Source: Rhodocyclaceae bacterium
Lineage (GTDB): Bacteria; Pseudomonadota; Gammaproteobacteria; Burkholderiales; Rhodocyclaceae
Reading direction: 5' to 3'
Assembly (NCBI GenBank): GCA_016702335.1
Contig: JADJEF010000018.1
Span: forward strand, 62,001-126,000
Length of the DNA: 64,000 bases
Position numbers and translations under genes: made by a program. The notes beneath the pieces were generated by a model. It was given only the letters and a program-made list of their open reading frames with translations. It was not told the origin of the DNA and made no database searches. Positions 37,980 through 46,076 of this stretch are shown here, one piece after another; the stretch's first letter is position 1; each line of letters starts with the position of its first letter.

Positions 37980-38013
37980 CTCCGGGCAAGTGAACAGCGC
38001 TTTTACCGCCGAT

Positions 38014-38042
38014 ATCGCCGTGTTACCAGCGCCGACTTGCGG
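38014..38042. repeat. REP-like repeat after rpoS
   Basis: TCGCCGTGTTACCAGCGCCG then ACTTGCGGAA, 35 bp after the rpoS stop. It overlaps the apparent upstream TTG start of the next frame, which is why I start that gene at 38058. Confidence 0.75.
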
Positions 38043-38057
38043 AATGGCGCGGTGCTG

Positions 38058-38606
38058 ATGCCGACGCTGGCCTTGATGGCGCATCCTGCCAGTGCCGTGC
38101 CTGCGCACTGGCGCGTTGAAGTGCAGCTCGAACTGAGCGCCGATGCGCTGCGCCTGCACTATCGTTTTTATGCGGCTGATCTGCGCCTGCCTGCTGCCGT
38201 AACGGAGAACGCTGCGCTGAGAGCCGACGATCTTTGGCAACACACCTGTGCCGAGCTGTTTGTGGCCAGCGGCGATGACGATGCCTACCGTGAATTCAAT
38301 TTCTCGCCGTCTGGGCAATGGGCGGCCTACGATTTCGAGCGCTATCGGCAGCGCGCGGCGGCCCTGCCGGCCATCGCTGCGCCTCGCATTGCCGTTGGTG
38401 CCCGCGGTGGCCCCGGTGCCGAGCTTACCGAGATGACGGTGCTGCTGCCCCTTGCTGCCTTGCCGGACACCGCTTACGGCCCGCGTAGCGTCGGTCTTAC
38501 GGCGGTGCTGGAGGCCGCTGATGGTCTCCTGAGTTACTGGGCATTGACGCATCCAGAACGTACCCCCAATTTTCACCAGCGCGCCGGCTTTGCGCTCCCG
38601 CTTTGA
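38058..38606 (+). CDS. DOMON-like domain protein
   Basis: 182 residues from ATG 38058. No signal peptide. Beta-rich protein with WRVEVQLELSADALRLHYRF, LWQHTCAELFVASGDDDAYR, EFNFSPSGQWAAYDFERYRQ and TYGP-like loops, ending LLSYWALTHPERTPNFHQ. It matches the proteins annotated as DOMON-like, which are related to carbohydrate- or heme-binding beta-sandwiches; the function is unknown. The NamZ-like gene begins 2 bp after its stop, so both are likely co-translated and may act on the same substrate. Confidence 0.8.
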   Translation: MPTLALMAHPASAVPAHWRVEVQLELSADALRLHYRFYAADLRLPAAVTENAALRADDLWQHTCAELFVASGDDDAYREFNFSPSGQWAAYDFERYRQRAAALPAIAAPRIAVGARGGPGAELTEMTVLLPLAALPDTAYGPRSVGLTAVLEAADGLLSYWALTHPERTPNFHQRAGFALPL

Positions 38607-38608
38607 TC

Positions 38609-39817
38609 ATGCACTTCGGACTCGACACACTCCTCTCTTCCGCTGATCTGCAGCGGCAACTGTTCGGCCGGCGTGTGGCCTTGCTCGCCCACCCCGCCTC
38701 GGTAAGCCCAGACCTGACGCACAGTCTCGATGCGCTCGCGGCGGTGCCGGGTCTGCGCTTGACCGCCGCGTTCGGGCCGCAGCATGGCCTGCGTGGCGAC
38801 AAGCAGGACAACATGGTCGAGTCGGCGGAATTTATCGACCCGGTGCACGGTATTCCCGTATTCAGCCTGTACGGCGAGGTGCGCCGTCCGACCGAGGCCA
38901 TGATGGCTACCTTCGATGTGCTGCTGGTCGATTTACAGGATCTGGGCTGCCGCATCTACACCTTCATCACCACCTTGCGCTACGTGCTGGAGGCGGCGGC
39001 CGAGCACGGCAAGTCGGTATGGGTGCTCGATCGACCCAACCCCGCAGGGCGCCCCATCGAGGGGCTGAGCTTGCGTCCCGGTTGGGAGAGCTTTGTCGGT
39101 GCCGGAGCCATGCCCATGCGCCATGGCTTGACCATGGGGGAACTGGCCCGCTGGTTTATTGCCGAACTGCATCTCGATGTCGATTGCCGGGTGATCGGCA
39201 TGAGCGCTTGGGAACCTGAGACCGGCCCCGGCTATGGTTGGCCGGAAGGCCAACGCAGCTGGATCAACCCCAGCCCCAATGCGCCCAATCTGTCCATGGC
39301 GCGCTGCTATGCCGGTACCGTGATGCTCGAAGGGTCGACGCTTTCTGAGGGACGTGGCACGACTCGGCCACTCGAGCTTTTTGGTGCCCCTGACATCGAT
39401 GCCACAGCCGTGCTCAAGCGTATGCAGCAACTGGCACCACAGTGGTTGCAGGGCTGCCAGTTGCGCGCCTGCTGGTTTGAGCCGACCTTCCACAAGCATG
39501 CCGGCAGGTTGTGTTCGGGTGTTCAGATTCATGTCGATACAAACGCCGGTTACCAGCACCAGGCGTTTCGTCCGTGGCGTCTCATGGCGCTGGCGTTCAA
39601 GGCAATTCGGCAGTTGCACCCCGACTACCCGCTCTGGCGCGATTTCCCTTATGAATATGAACACGAACGTCTGGCAATCGATCTTATCAACGGGAGCCCC
39701 TTGCTACGCGAGTGGGTGGATGACACCACCACCCGGCCCGGCGATCTTGAGCAGTGCGCAGGCGTTGATGAGCAATCCTGGCGCGTGCAGTCGGCACCGT
39801 ATTTTCTCTATCGCTAG
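38609..39817 (+). CDS. DUF1343 / NamZ-type exo-beta-N-acetylmuramidase
   Basis: 402 residues, no signal peptide. Motifs are LLAHPASVSPDLTHSLDAL, AAFGPQHGLRGDKQDNMVES, HGIPVFSLYGEVRRPTEAMM, VLLVDLQDLGCRIYTFITTL, WVLDRPNPAGRPIEGLSLRP, WINPSPNAPNLSMARCYAGT and STLSEGRGTTRPLELFGAPD. The family includes NamZ, which removes terminal N-acetylmuramic acid from peptidoglycan fragments. A cytoplasmic location would fit cell-wall recycling; the muramidase activity is from family knowledge, not seen here. Confidence 0.88.
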   Translation: MHFGLDTLLSSADLQRQLFGRRVALLAHPASVSPDLTHSLDALAAVPGLRLTAAFGPQHGLRGDKQDNMVESAEFIDPVHGIPVFSLYGEVRRPTEAMMATFDVLLVDLQDLGCRIYTFITTLRYVLEAAAEHGKSVWVLDRPNPAGRPIEGLSLRPGWESFVGAGAMPMRHGLTMGELARWFIAELHLDVDCRVIGMSAWEPETGPGYGWPEGQRSWINPSPNAPNLSMARCYAGTVMLEGSTLSEGRGTTRPLELFGAPDIDATAVLKRMQQLAPQWLQGCQLRACWFEPTFHKHAGRLCSGVQIHVDTNAGYQHQAFRPWRLMALAFKAIRQLHPDYPLWRDFPYEYEHERLAIDLINGSPLLREWVDDTTTRPGDLEQCAGVDEQSWRVQSAPYFLYR

Positions 39818-39901
39818 CCCGATGTTAGCGACCAGGAATTACCGAAAAGCCAAACCTGACGGTAAAGTCATGTCTCGAAACGAACTTCGGAGGAACTCCA
39901 G

Positions 39902-40288
39902 ATGAACATTCTGATCGTCTACGACAGCGAGGCCATCCTGCGCATAGAGCGTTACGCCGTGTTGTCAGGTTTTCCGGATGCCACGGTTCGCTTTGCCGTG
40001 TCGGGCGCCAGCGCCCTTGAAGTTCTGGCGCAGTGGGTGCCTGATATGGTGGTGGCCGACTACCATCTACCCGATATGGATGGATTTCAGTGGCTGTTGG
40101 CGGTGCGCAAGCAAGCGCCGGCGGTACCTGTCGGGTTTGCCACTTCCGAGACCAACCCGCAGGTGGTGCGTCGCATGCAGGCTGCCGGAGCCGTTTTCTT
40201 CTTGAGCATGCCTTTCAACTATGAAGATCTGGTTGCCGCCGTCAAGGGTGGATTGGTGGCATCGGCAGCCGCCGGAACAGTGGGCTGA
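39902..40288 (+). CDS. Single-domain response regulator, conserved Lys replaced by Met
   Basis: 128 residues, one receiver domain: MNILIVYDSEAILRIERYAV, phospho-acceptor region VVADYHLPDMDGFQWLL, switch Thr in VGFATSETNP. The conserved Lys of the KPF motif is Met (LSMPFNYEDL), and one of the N-terminal acidic pair is Tyr. Phosphorylation-dependent switching may therefore be altered. Strong ribosome-binding site ggaggaa. The stop overlaps the next start, giving a three-gene operon with 40288-41247 and 41240-42148. Confidence 0.85.
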   Translation: MNILIVYDSEAILRIERYAVLSGFPDATVRFAVSGASALEVLAQWVPDMVVADYHLPDMDGFQWLLAVRKQAPAVPVGFATSETNPQVVRRMQAAGAVFFLSMPFNYEDLVAAVKGGLVASAAAGTVG

Positions 40289-41247
40289 TGTCGGCTGTTT
40301 TGCGCGCAATGACCTCAACCGCGATGTCTGCCAAGCCAGGCTTTGACCCCTTCTGGCTCTGGCAGGACGTAGTGCAGCAGGCGGCGAGGTTGCTTGACTG
40401 GGGGCCGAAACGCGGAGACCCCGAGAACCCGTCGGCCTTGATGACCAAAGTGAGCGAGCTGGTCACGCTGATTGAGTTTCTCACCGAGCAAGACGCCGAC
40501 GTCGGTATTTTCGAGTTGATGCAGATTGATATGTCCAGCTACGTCGTGGCGCACCATGTGCAGACAGTCTTTCTTTGCGGCCTGATTGCCAACAAGCTAG
40601 GCCTGCCGGAAGCCCGTCGGAACAGCTTGTGTCGCGCGGCCTTCACCATGAATGTATCGGCGATGTCGTTGCAGGAATCCTTGTCAAAGCAGATGGGGCC
40701 CATCACACCCGAACAAAAGATCCAGATGACCGGACATGGCCCGCGCAGTCGGGCTCTGTTGCAGAATTTTGGTGTGACTGACCCTGACTGGTTGCAGGCG
40801 GTGCAGGAGCATCATCCTGAGATATTGCCGGCGGGGCAGGTGGTCTGCGAGTTGGCCAACATCATTCACCATGCCGACATTTATCTGGCCAAGATTTCAC
40901 CGCGCGCTTACCGTCCCGCCAAGACCGCCGATTTAGCGGCGAAAGAGCTGCTGACGTCACCGGCGGCCGACCGGCGTATCGTAAGTATCCTGATCAAAGA
41001 ATTCGGCATTTATCCGCCGGGCTCTTATGTTGCGCTGGCCAATGGCGAAACAGCAATTGTCGTGCGCCGGCGCGAAAAGGCACACACGCCCATGGTTTAT
41101 GCGATCAGCAAAGGCAATGTCATTCACCACACACCCGTCGAACGAGACACCGCGCTGGCACCGTTCGCCATCACCGGAATTGTTCAGCGCAGCGAGGTAA
41201 AGGCCAGCATCAACCGCGCGGCATTGTTGGGTTATCACCATGTCTGA
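40288..41247 (+). CDS. Degenerate HD-GYP-like signalling protein
   Basis: 319 residues. The region 90-230 follows the HD-GYP fold (SSYVVAHHVQTVFLCGLIAN, TPEQKIQMTGHGPRSRALLQ, LQAVQEHHPEILP, NIIHHADIYLAKISPRAYRP), but the HD dyad is replaced by FTMNVSAM and the GYP signature is absent after HHPE. The C-terminal part has the usual beta region (IYPPGSYVALANGETAIVVR). It probably binds c-di-GMP or a partner rather than hydrolysing it, if it has any such activity. Overlaps the downstream response regulator by 8 bp. Confidence 0.7.
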   Translation: MSAVLRAMTSTAMSAKPGFDPFWLWQDVVQQAARLLDWGPKRGDPENPSALMTKVSELVTLIEFLTEQDADVGIFELMQIDMSSYVVAHHVQTVFLCGLIANKLGLPEARRNSLCRAAFTMNVSAMSLQESLSKQMGPITPEQKIQMTGHGPRSRALLQNFGVTDPDWLQAVQEHHPEILPAGQVVCELANIIHHADIYLAKISPRAYRPAKTADLAAKELLTSPAADRRIVSILIKEFGIYPPGSYVALANGETAIVVRRREKAHTPMVYAISKGNVIHHTPVERDTALAPFAITGIVQRSEVKASINRAALLGYHHV

Positions 41248-42148
41248 GTCGCTGCGCTTTCTGGTGGTGGACGACTCCCGTGCGGTACAGGCGATCGTTC
41301 GTCGCTCGCTGCTCAGTGGTGACTTTCGTCAGGCCGAGATCAAATTCGCCAACGATGGCGAGGAGGCGCTGAGCCTGATCGAGGAATGGTCGCCGACCCT
41401 TGTGCTCAGCGACTGGCACATGCCCAACATGGATGGCATGCGGCTGCTACAAACCTTGCGCAAGCACCATCCGACCCAGCGGTTCGGCTTTGTTACGTCG
41501 GAATTCGAGCGCGACAAAATCGATCTGGCGATCGAGGAGGGCGCGTTATTTGTTGTGCAGAAGCCCTTTGATCAGGCTACGCTGACTGCCGCCGTGCATA
41601 AGGCGTTGAAAGTCAGCTTCATCGGCCGTGACGACACCGTGGCGGTGCGTGAAGAGAAGTTGATGGTCATGACTATCAACACACAAGGTATCGGTGAAGT
41701 GATGGACAGTACTTTCGGTAGTGGTGTGTTCCACGTCGAGCCACTACCCGATGTCGATGTTGACACGATTGATCTGCCCAGTGCCGTAGGTGTTTTTTTG
41801 CACGAAGGCAGCAAAGAGATTCGTGGTCTCGCGCTGATCGATCACGCCGGCATCTTGCTGCTCGGCGGCAGCCTGGCACGCAAGCCCTTTGCCGAGCTGG
41901 AAAAGCTGATGATGGCCAATGCCGTGCCGCCAGACATCTGGGCGCACGCCGAGAAATTTCTACGCGAACAGGCGGCGCGAATGTTTCTGGCCAGTGATCG
42001 CGGTCACTTTCAGTTGATGAAGTCGCAAATCATCAAGCATCGACCCGAGCAACTGGTCGGCATCATGAAGCGCTCGTCTACGCGCAGTGATTTCGAACTC
42101 ACCCGGGCTACCTTGCTGCCGGGGCGGATATCGTTGATTGCGAAGTAG
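41240..42148 (+). CDS. Response regulator with novel C-terminal domain
   Basis: 302 residues. Residues 5-125 are a canonical receiver (LRFLVVDDSRAVQAIVRRSL, LVLSDWHMPNMDGMRLL, FGFVTSEFERDK, FVVQKPFDQATL). Residues 140-300 form a domain I cannot name, with DVDTIDLPSAVGVFLHEGSK, IRGLALIDHAGILLLGGSLA and SDFELTRATLLPGRISLI. This resembles CheC/CheX-like phosphatase or chemotaxis-associated folds in style only. Last gene of the signalling operon, followed by a convergent gene. Confidence 0.8.
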   Translation: MSESLRFLVVDDSRAVQAIVRRSLLSGDFRQAEIKFANDGEEALSLIEEWSPTLVLSDWHMPNMDGMRLLQTLRKHHPTQRFGFVTSEFERDKIDLAIEEGALFVVQKPFDQATLTAAVHKALKVSFIGRDDTVAVREEKLMVMTINTQGIGEVMDSTFGSGVFHVEPLPDVDVDTIDLPSAVGVFLHEGSKEIRGLALIDHAGILLLGGSLARKPFAELEKLMMANAVPPDIWAHAEKFLREQAARMFLASDRGHFQLMKSQIIKHRPEQLVGIMKRSSTRSDFELTRATLLPGRISLIAK

Positions 42149-42288
42149 TCTGGAGGGGGGGGCGAGGCACAATCTGTTGCTCAAGTGAGCCCACTTTTTT
42201 CCAGCAGCTGGTGTGGGAGACGTGCCTCTCCTCGACATCCCGCCAGCGCCGATAACCGAAAGAGATTTCTTTGGGAGTTGCGGATGGG

Positions 42289-43359
42289 TCAGCGGCTTGC
42301 CACGCCGCCGGCATTTTCAGTGCGCAACTCGTGGTTCAGCCAGAGCACCAAACCGAACAGCGCCATGGCACCACCCTGATGGGCCGTGCCGAGCGCGACG
42401 GGCACTTGCATCAACAAGGTCGAGATTCCCAGGGTGATTTGCACCACCAACATAGCCAGCACTGAGTTTGAGGCCAGCAGGGCCCGCGGAGAAACGGGAA
42501 GTTGCCTAACCTGCCACCATAACCAAGGCACCAGCGCGGCCAGCGCCCAGGCACCGAGGCGGTGGTTGAACTGAACCAGCGCCATATTGTTGAACAGATT
42601 CAGATACCAGGGCTCGAGTAGAAATGACTCGGGCGGCAGAATGTGGCCATTCATCAGCGGAAAGGTGTTGTAGGCCTTGCCCGCCCGTATGCCGGCGACG
42701 AAACCGCCAGTGACCACCATGTAGCCGATCCACAACGCGATGCCAAAGGCGAGGCGACGTACCCGCTGCACCGCACTATTGGCCTGCACGCGTAACGCTT
42801 TGATCAGACGTGGTCGGGTCAGATCGAGCGCCAGCCAGACAATGGCGGTGAAGATGATAAAGGCGAGCGAGAGGTGGGCAGTCAGTCGGTATTGGCTGAC
42901 TCTGGGGTCATCGATCAGGCCGCTTTTGACCATATACCAGCCCATCGCGCCCTGCATGCCGCCCATCAGGAAGATGCCGATCAGACGCCAGCGCAAGGCG
43001 CTGTCGAGATAGCCGCGCAGCCAAAAGAAAATGAACGGCAGGGCGAATACGACGCCGATCGTGCGCCCCGAAAGGCGATGGAGAAATTCCCACCAGAAGA
43101 TGCCCTTGAATTCATCGAGCGACATCTGATGATTAACCTTCACGTATTCGGGGGTTGCCTGATATTTGCTGAACTCGATTTGCCAGTCGGCTTCCGTGAT
43201 GGGCGGAATCACGCCTGAGATCGGCTTCCACTCCACTATGGAAAGCCCGGAGTGTGTGAGTCGGGTACCGCCACCGACAACCAAGGTGCAAAAAACCAGG
43301 AAGGCGCAAACGAACAGCCAGAGAACGATGGGGCGGGTGCCGGGCGTGCTTGAGGACAT
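42289..43359 (-). CDS. ctaA: Heme A synthase (CtaA/COX15)
   Basis: 356 residues from the ATG at about 43359, with eight TM helices. Motifs are LVVGGGTRLTHSGLSIVEWK, FWWEFLHRLSGRTIGVVFAL (heme-binding His), AHLSLAFIIFTAIVWLALDL, VTGGFVAGIRAGKAYNTFPL and FNHRLGAWALAALVPWLWW, with a final AHQGGAMALFGLVLWLNH. It oxidises heme O to heme A. It is divergent from the heme-copper cluster and works with the heme O synthase at 46077. An upstream TTG extension of eleven codons is rejected. Confidence 0.9.
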   Translation of the reverse strand: MSSSTPGTRPIVLWLFVCAFLVFCTLVVGGGTRLTHSGLSIVEWKPISGVIPPITEADWQIEFSKYQATPEYVKVNHQMSLDEFKGIFWWEFLHRLSGRTIGVVFALPFIFFWLRGYLDSALRWRLIGIFLMGGMQGAMGWYMVKSGLIDDPRVSQYRLTAHLSLAFIIFTAIVWLALDLTRPRLIKALRVQANSAVQRVRRLAFGIALWIGYMVVTGGFVAGIRAGKAYNTFPLMNGHILPPESFLLEPWYLNLFNNMALVQFNHRLGAWALAALVPWLWWQVRQLPVSPRALLASNSVLAMLVVQITLGISTLLMQVPVALGTAHQGGAMALFGLVLWLNHELRTENAGGVASR

Positions 43360-43457
43360 AAAGCCGGGATTTGGGTGGAGAAAGTGCAGCAATTATAGAA
43401 ACTAAGGCTACCAGCGCTTCACGGCGACTGCGAATTCGTCTGGCCATTCAAAAATAT

Positions 43458-43471
43458 TTGCGCTAGATCAA
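43458..43471 (+). promoter_or_regulatory. Candidate FNR/DNR-type box upstream of the heme-copper cluster
   Basis: TTGCGCTAGATCAA matches the FNR/DNR palindrome TTGAT-N4-ATCAA at 8 of 10 informative positions. It lies about 100 bp before the small-subunit ATG and a similar distance before the divergent ctaA start. No other clear promoter is seen. This is a single-site match by eye and could be chance. Confidence 0.3.
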
Positions 43472-43572
43472 GTCGATTGGTGGGGCGCATGTCTAACATC
43501 CACCGGCAATTTGGTCATAATGGCCGATGTGAACTTCGCGCCCCTGTGGCGCATAAACCAGGGAGAGGCAAC

Positions 43573-43737
43573 ATGGCTCAAGACGACAACACTGCTCAAG
43601 GCGATAACGACATTCCGCTGATGCAGAAAATTCTCGATAACCACTTTCTGCTGTTGTTTTTGGGGGTGACCATTCCAGCCGTTCTTTACACGGTTTGGGG
43701 CATCGTCGACATTATGTCGATTCCGCTTGCCAAGTAA
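43573..43737 (+). CDS. Small membrane subunit of the heme-copper cluster
   Basis: 54 residues from ATG 43573, preceded by gggagaggcaac. A polar N-terminus is followed by one TM helix (FLLLFLGVTIPAVLYTVWGI). It is 26 bp upstream of subunit II. Small single-TM subunits are common in heme-copper enzymes; in the norSY-senC-orf1 clusters of ammonia oxidisers a small open frame also accompanies the two main subunits. An upstream extension to 43477 lacks a ribosome-binding site. Confidence 0.7.
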   Translation: MAQDDNTAQGDNDIPLMQKILDNHFLLLFLGVTIPAVLYTVWGIVDIMSIPLAK

Positions 43738-43763
43738 TTAATCGCCATTAGGGGGAAACAATA

Positions 43764-44303
43764 ATGAGCGCACTACTGCCACCGAGCCAGCGTAACTGGT
43801 TCAAGCAGCCGATCGACAAGATGGAGTGGCTTTGGATAGGCCTGGCCTTTGTCTGGGGCATGATCCTGTTTTTCATGATGATCTACTGGCACATCAATGG
43901 TAAGCAGAACCTGTCGAACGAGACCTACAAGTCAACGCGGGAAATGTATTCCGCCAAGGCCGAAAAGTGGGTTGCTGAAAATACCGTCCGCAAGGAAACC
44001 GAGCGTGAGATCCCTGTGGTCAAGGCCAAGCCGGGTGAGGATGTCTATCTGATCGCCCGTCTGTGGGAGTGGTGGCCGATTGTCGAAATGGAGAAGGGGC
44101 AGACTTATCGCGTCCACCTCTACTCGATGGACTACAACCACGGCTTCTCGCTGCAGCCGACCAACATCAATATCCAGGTGGTTCCGGGTTACGAGCACGT
44201 CGTCAAGATGACGCCGAATCAGGCCGGTACCTTCGCCATCGTTTGTAATGAGTTCTGCGGCATCGGGCACCATTCGATGCTGGGCCGGATCTACGTGAAA
44301 TAA
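43764..44303 (+). CDS. Heme-copper oxidoreductase subunit II with CuA site (NorS-like)
   Basis: 179 residues, single N-terminal TM helix (WLWIGLAFVWGMILFFMMIY), then a periplasmic cupredoxin domain. All CuA ligands are present: His in SMDYNHGFSLQP and the CNEFCGIGHHSM loop (two Cys, Glu backbone, His, Met). It accepts electrons from cytochrome c and passes them to subunit I. No C-terminal cytochrome c domain. It precedes subunit I by 13 bp. I compare it with NorS of the sNOR group; an ordinary B-type oxidase subunit II would look similar. Confidence 0.85.
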   Translation: MSALLPPSQRNWFKQPIDKMEWLWIGLAFVWGMILFFMMIYWHINGKQNLSNETYKSTREMYSAKAEKWVAENTVRKETEREIPVVKAKPGEDVYLIARLWEWWPIVEMEKGQTYRVHLYSMDYNHGFSLQPTNINIQVVPGYEHVVKMTPNQAGTFAIVCNEFCGIGHHSMLGRIYVK

Positions 44304-44316
44304 GGGGCCATGAAAA

Positions 44317-46017
44317 ATGAGTGAAACCACTTACCGAATCTGCCCGCGTTCCGGGATGCAGTTCGATACCAAAGCTGAAAAACTGATGCGTTGGAATGCC
44401 GTCGCCGGCGTGCTGGCCCTGCTGGTGGGCGGCATCATGGCGCTGGGCGTCATCCTGACTCGCTGGCCGAGTGTCAAGCTGCTTGACGCTGAGACCTTCT
44501 ACCTGGTGCTGACCGCACACGGCGTAGATATGCTGCTGGTCTGGATCATCTTCTTCGAGATGGCCGTGCTGTACTTTACTTCATCCACCCTGCTGCGCTG
44601 CCGCCTTGCCACTCCCGGATGGGCGTGGGTGCAGTTCTGGTTGATGGCGATCGGTGCTGTTATTGGCAACGTGGCCATCCTTTCCGGCAACTCGAGCGTG
44701 ATGTTCACGTCGTATGCTCCCATGCAGGCGTCGCACTGGTTCTATCTGGGCATCATCCTGTTTGCCGTGGGTGCGCTGATCGGTTGCTTCGTGTTCATGG
44801 GTACGCTAGTGGTTGCGCAGCGTGACAAGACCTACGAGGGTTCGATTCCGCTGGTGACCTTCGGGGCCCTGACCGCCTGCATCATCGCGATCTTTACCCT
44901 GCTGCAGGGGGCTGCGATTCTGGTGCCGACCTGGCTTTGGTCGCTGGGTGTAGTTAAGGAAATCGATGCCCTGGCCTATCGCATGATGTGGTGGGGCTTG
45001 GGACACAGCTCGCAGCAGATCAACGTCGCGGCCCACGTCGCGGTGTGGTACCTGATCGCGGGCGTGGTGCTGGGCGCCAAGCCGCTGTCGGAAAAAGTGT
45101 CGCGGATGGCCTACTTCATGTACATCCTGTTCCTGCAGCTCGCTTCTGCGCACCACCTGCTGTCTGACCCCGGTATGTCCTCTGAGTGGAAGGTGCTCAA
45201 CACCTCTTACTTCATGTACTTCGCCGTGATGGCGTCCATGATTCACGGGTTCACCGTGCCGGGTGCGATTGAGGCGGCGCAGCGCAAGAAGGGCTTCACC
45301 AACGGCATGTTCGAGTGGCTGCGCAAGGCACCGTGGGGTAACCCGGTGTTCTCGGGCATGTTCATCTCGCTGGTCAGCTTCGGCTTCATTGGCGGTATCA
45401 CCGGTGTGGTGCTGGGTACTGAGCAGCTCAATATGCTCATGCATAACACCTTCTATGTGCCGGGCCACTTCCACGCAACGGTCGTTTCGGGTACTACGCT
45501 GGCCTTCATGTCGCTGACTTATCTGCTGATCCCCATCCTGTTCAAGCGCGAAATCGCTTTCCCCAAGATGGCGCAAGCACAGCCTTTCGTGTTCGGCGGC
45601 AGCATGGCGGTTCTCACCGTCGTCATGATGGGTGCCGGCACCTTGGGTGTTTCCCGCCGTCACTGGGACATGGCCTTCAGTGGCGCACCCTTCCAGTATG
45701 AGTGGCCAGGTGCCGCGTATCTGATGATGGGCATGACCGGCTTCTTTGGCGTGCTGGCCTGTATTGGTGGTGCGATGTTCCTGATCGTGACAGTGGGCTC
45801 ACTGCTGATCGGCAAGAAGCTGGACGACGGCCAGATCAGCGCGACCTGTACGCCGCATCCGAAGGGCTCGGTCTCTGATCGCGCCACGGCTCACGGTGAT
45901 GCCGAGCATGTCGCTGTGCCCGGTACCGTGGCGCTGGCGATGCTGTTGCTGGCGACTTTCGTTCTCTACTACTTCGTTAACTGGAAGTATCTCTCCGAGG
46001 TCTGGGGTCTAAGCTAA
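44317..46017 (+). CDS. Heme-copper oxidoreductase subunit I lacking the active-site Tyr (sNOR/NorY-like)
   Basis: 566 residues, about 12 TM helices. All six metal-binding His are visible: LTAHGVDML (low-spin heme), WWGLGHSSQQINVAAH (first CuB His), AHHLLSD (two CuB His) and PGHFHATVVSG (heme ligands). Oxygen-reducing oxidases have a cross-linked Tyr four residues after the first CuB His; here that place is Gln (GHSSQQ). Nitric oxide reductases also lack this Tyr. With a CuA subunit II and a SCO/SenC gene close by, the cluster matches the sNOR (norSY-senC) type of ammonia-oxidising bacteria as I know it. NO reduction is therefore likely, but not proven by sequence reading. Confidence 0.8.
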   Translation: MSETTYRICPRSGMQFDTKAEKLMRWNAVAGVLALLVGGIMALGVILTRWPSVKLLDAETFYLVLTAHGVDMLLVWIIFFEMAVLYFTSSTLLRCRLATPGWAWVQFWLMAIGAVIGNVAILSGNSSVMFTSYAPMQASHWFYLGIILFAVGALIGCFVFMGTLVVAQRDKTYEGSIPLVTFGALTACIIAIFTLLQGAAILVPTWLWSLGVVKEIDALAYRMMWWGLGHSSQQINVAAHVAVWYLIAGVVLGAKPLSEKVSRMAYFMYILFLQLASAHHLLSDPGMSSEWKVLNTSYFMYFAVMASMIHGFTVPGAIEAAQRKKGFTNGMFEWLRKAPWGNPVFSGMFISLVSFGFIGGITGVVLGTEQLNMLMHNTFYVPGHFHATVVSGTTLAFMSLTYLLIPILFKREIAFPKMAQAQPFVFGGSMAVLTVVMMGAGTLGVSRRHWDMAFSGAPFQYEWPGAAYLMMGMTGFFGVLACIGGAMFLIVTVGSLLIGKKLDDGQISATCTPHPKGSVSDRATAHGDAEHVAVPGTVALAMLLLATFVLYYFVNWKYLSEVWGLS

Positions 46018-46076
46018 ACCGAAACGGTACCCGGCTCCGCCAGCGGCGGGCCGGGGACTTCTTCCGGTAGTCAAGT

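Noticed and set aside
37218..38576. 452-codon minus-strand open frame
   Set aside because: It is antisense to rpoS and the DOMON-like gene, with no recognisable domain.
44806..45663. 285-codon minus-strand open frame
   Set aside because: It is antisense to the heme-copper subunit I gene.
44317..46017. Reading the subunit I gene as a standard cytochrome c oxidase
   Set aside because: The missing active-site Tyr and the cluster order fit sNOR better, though oxygen reduction is not excluded.
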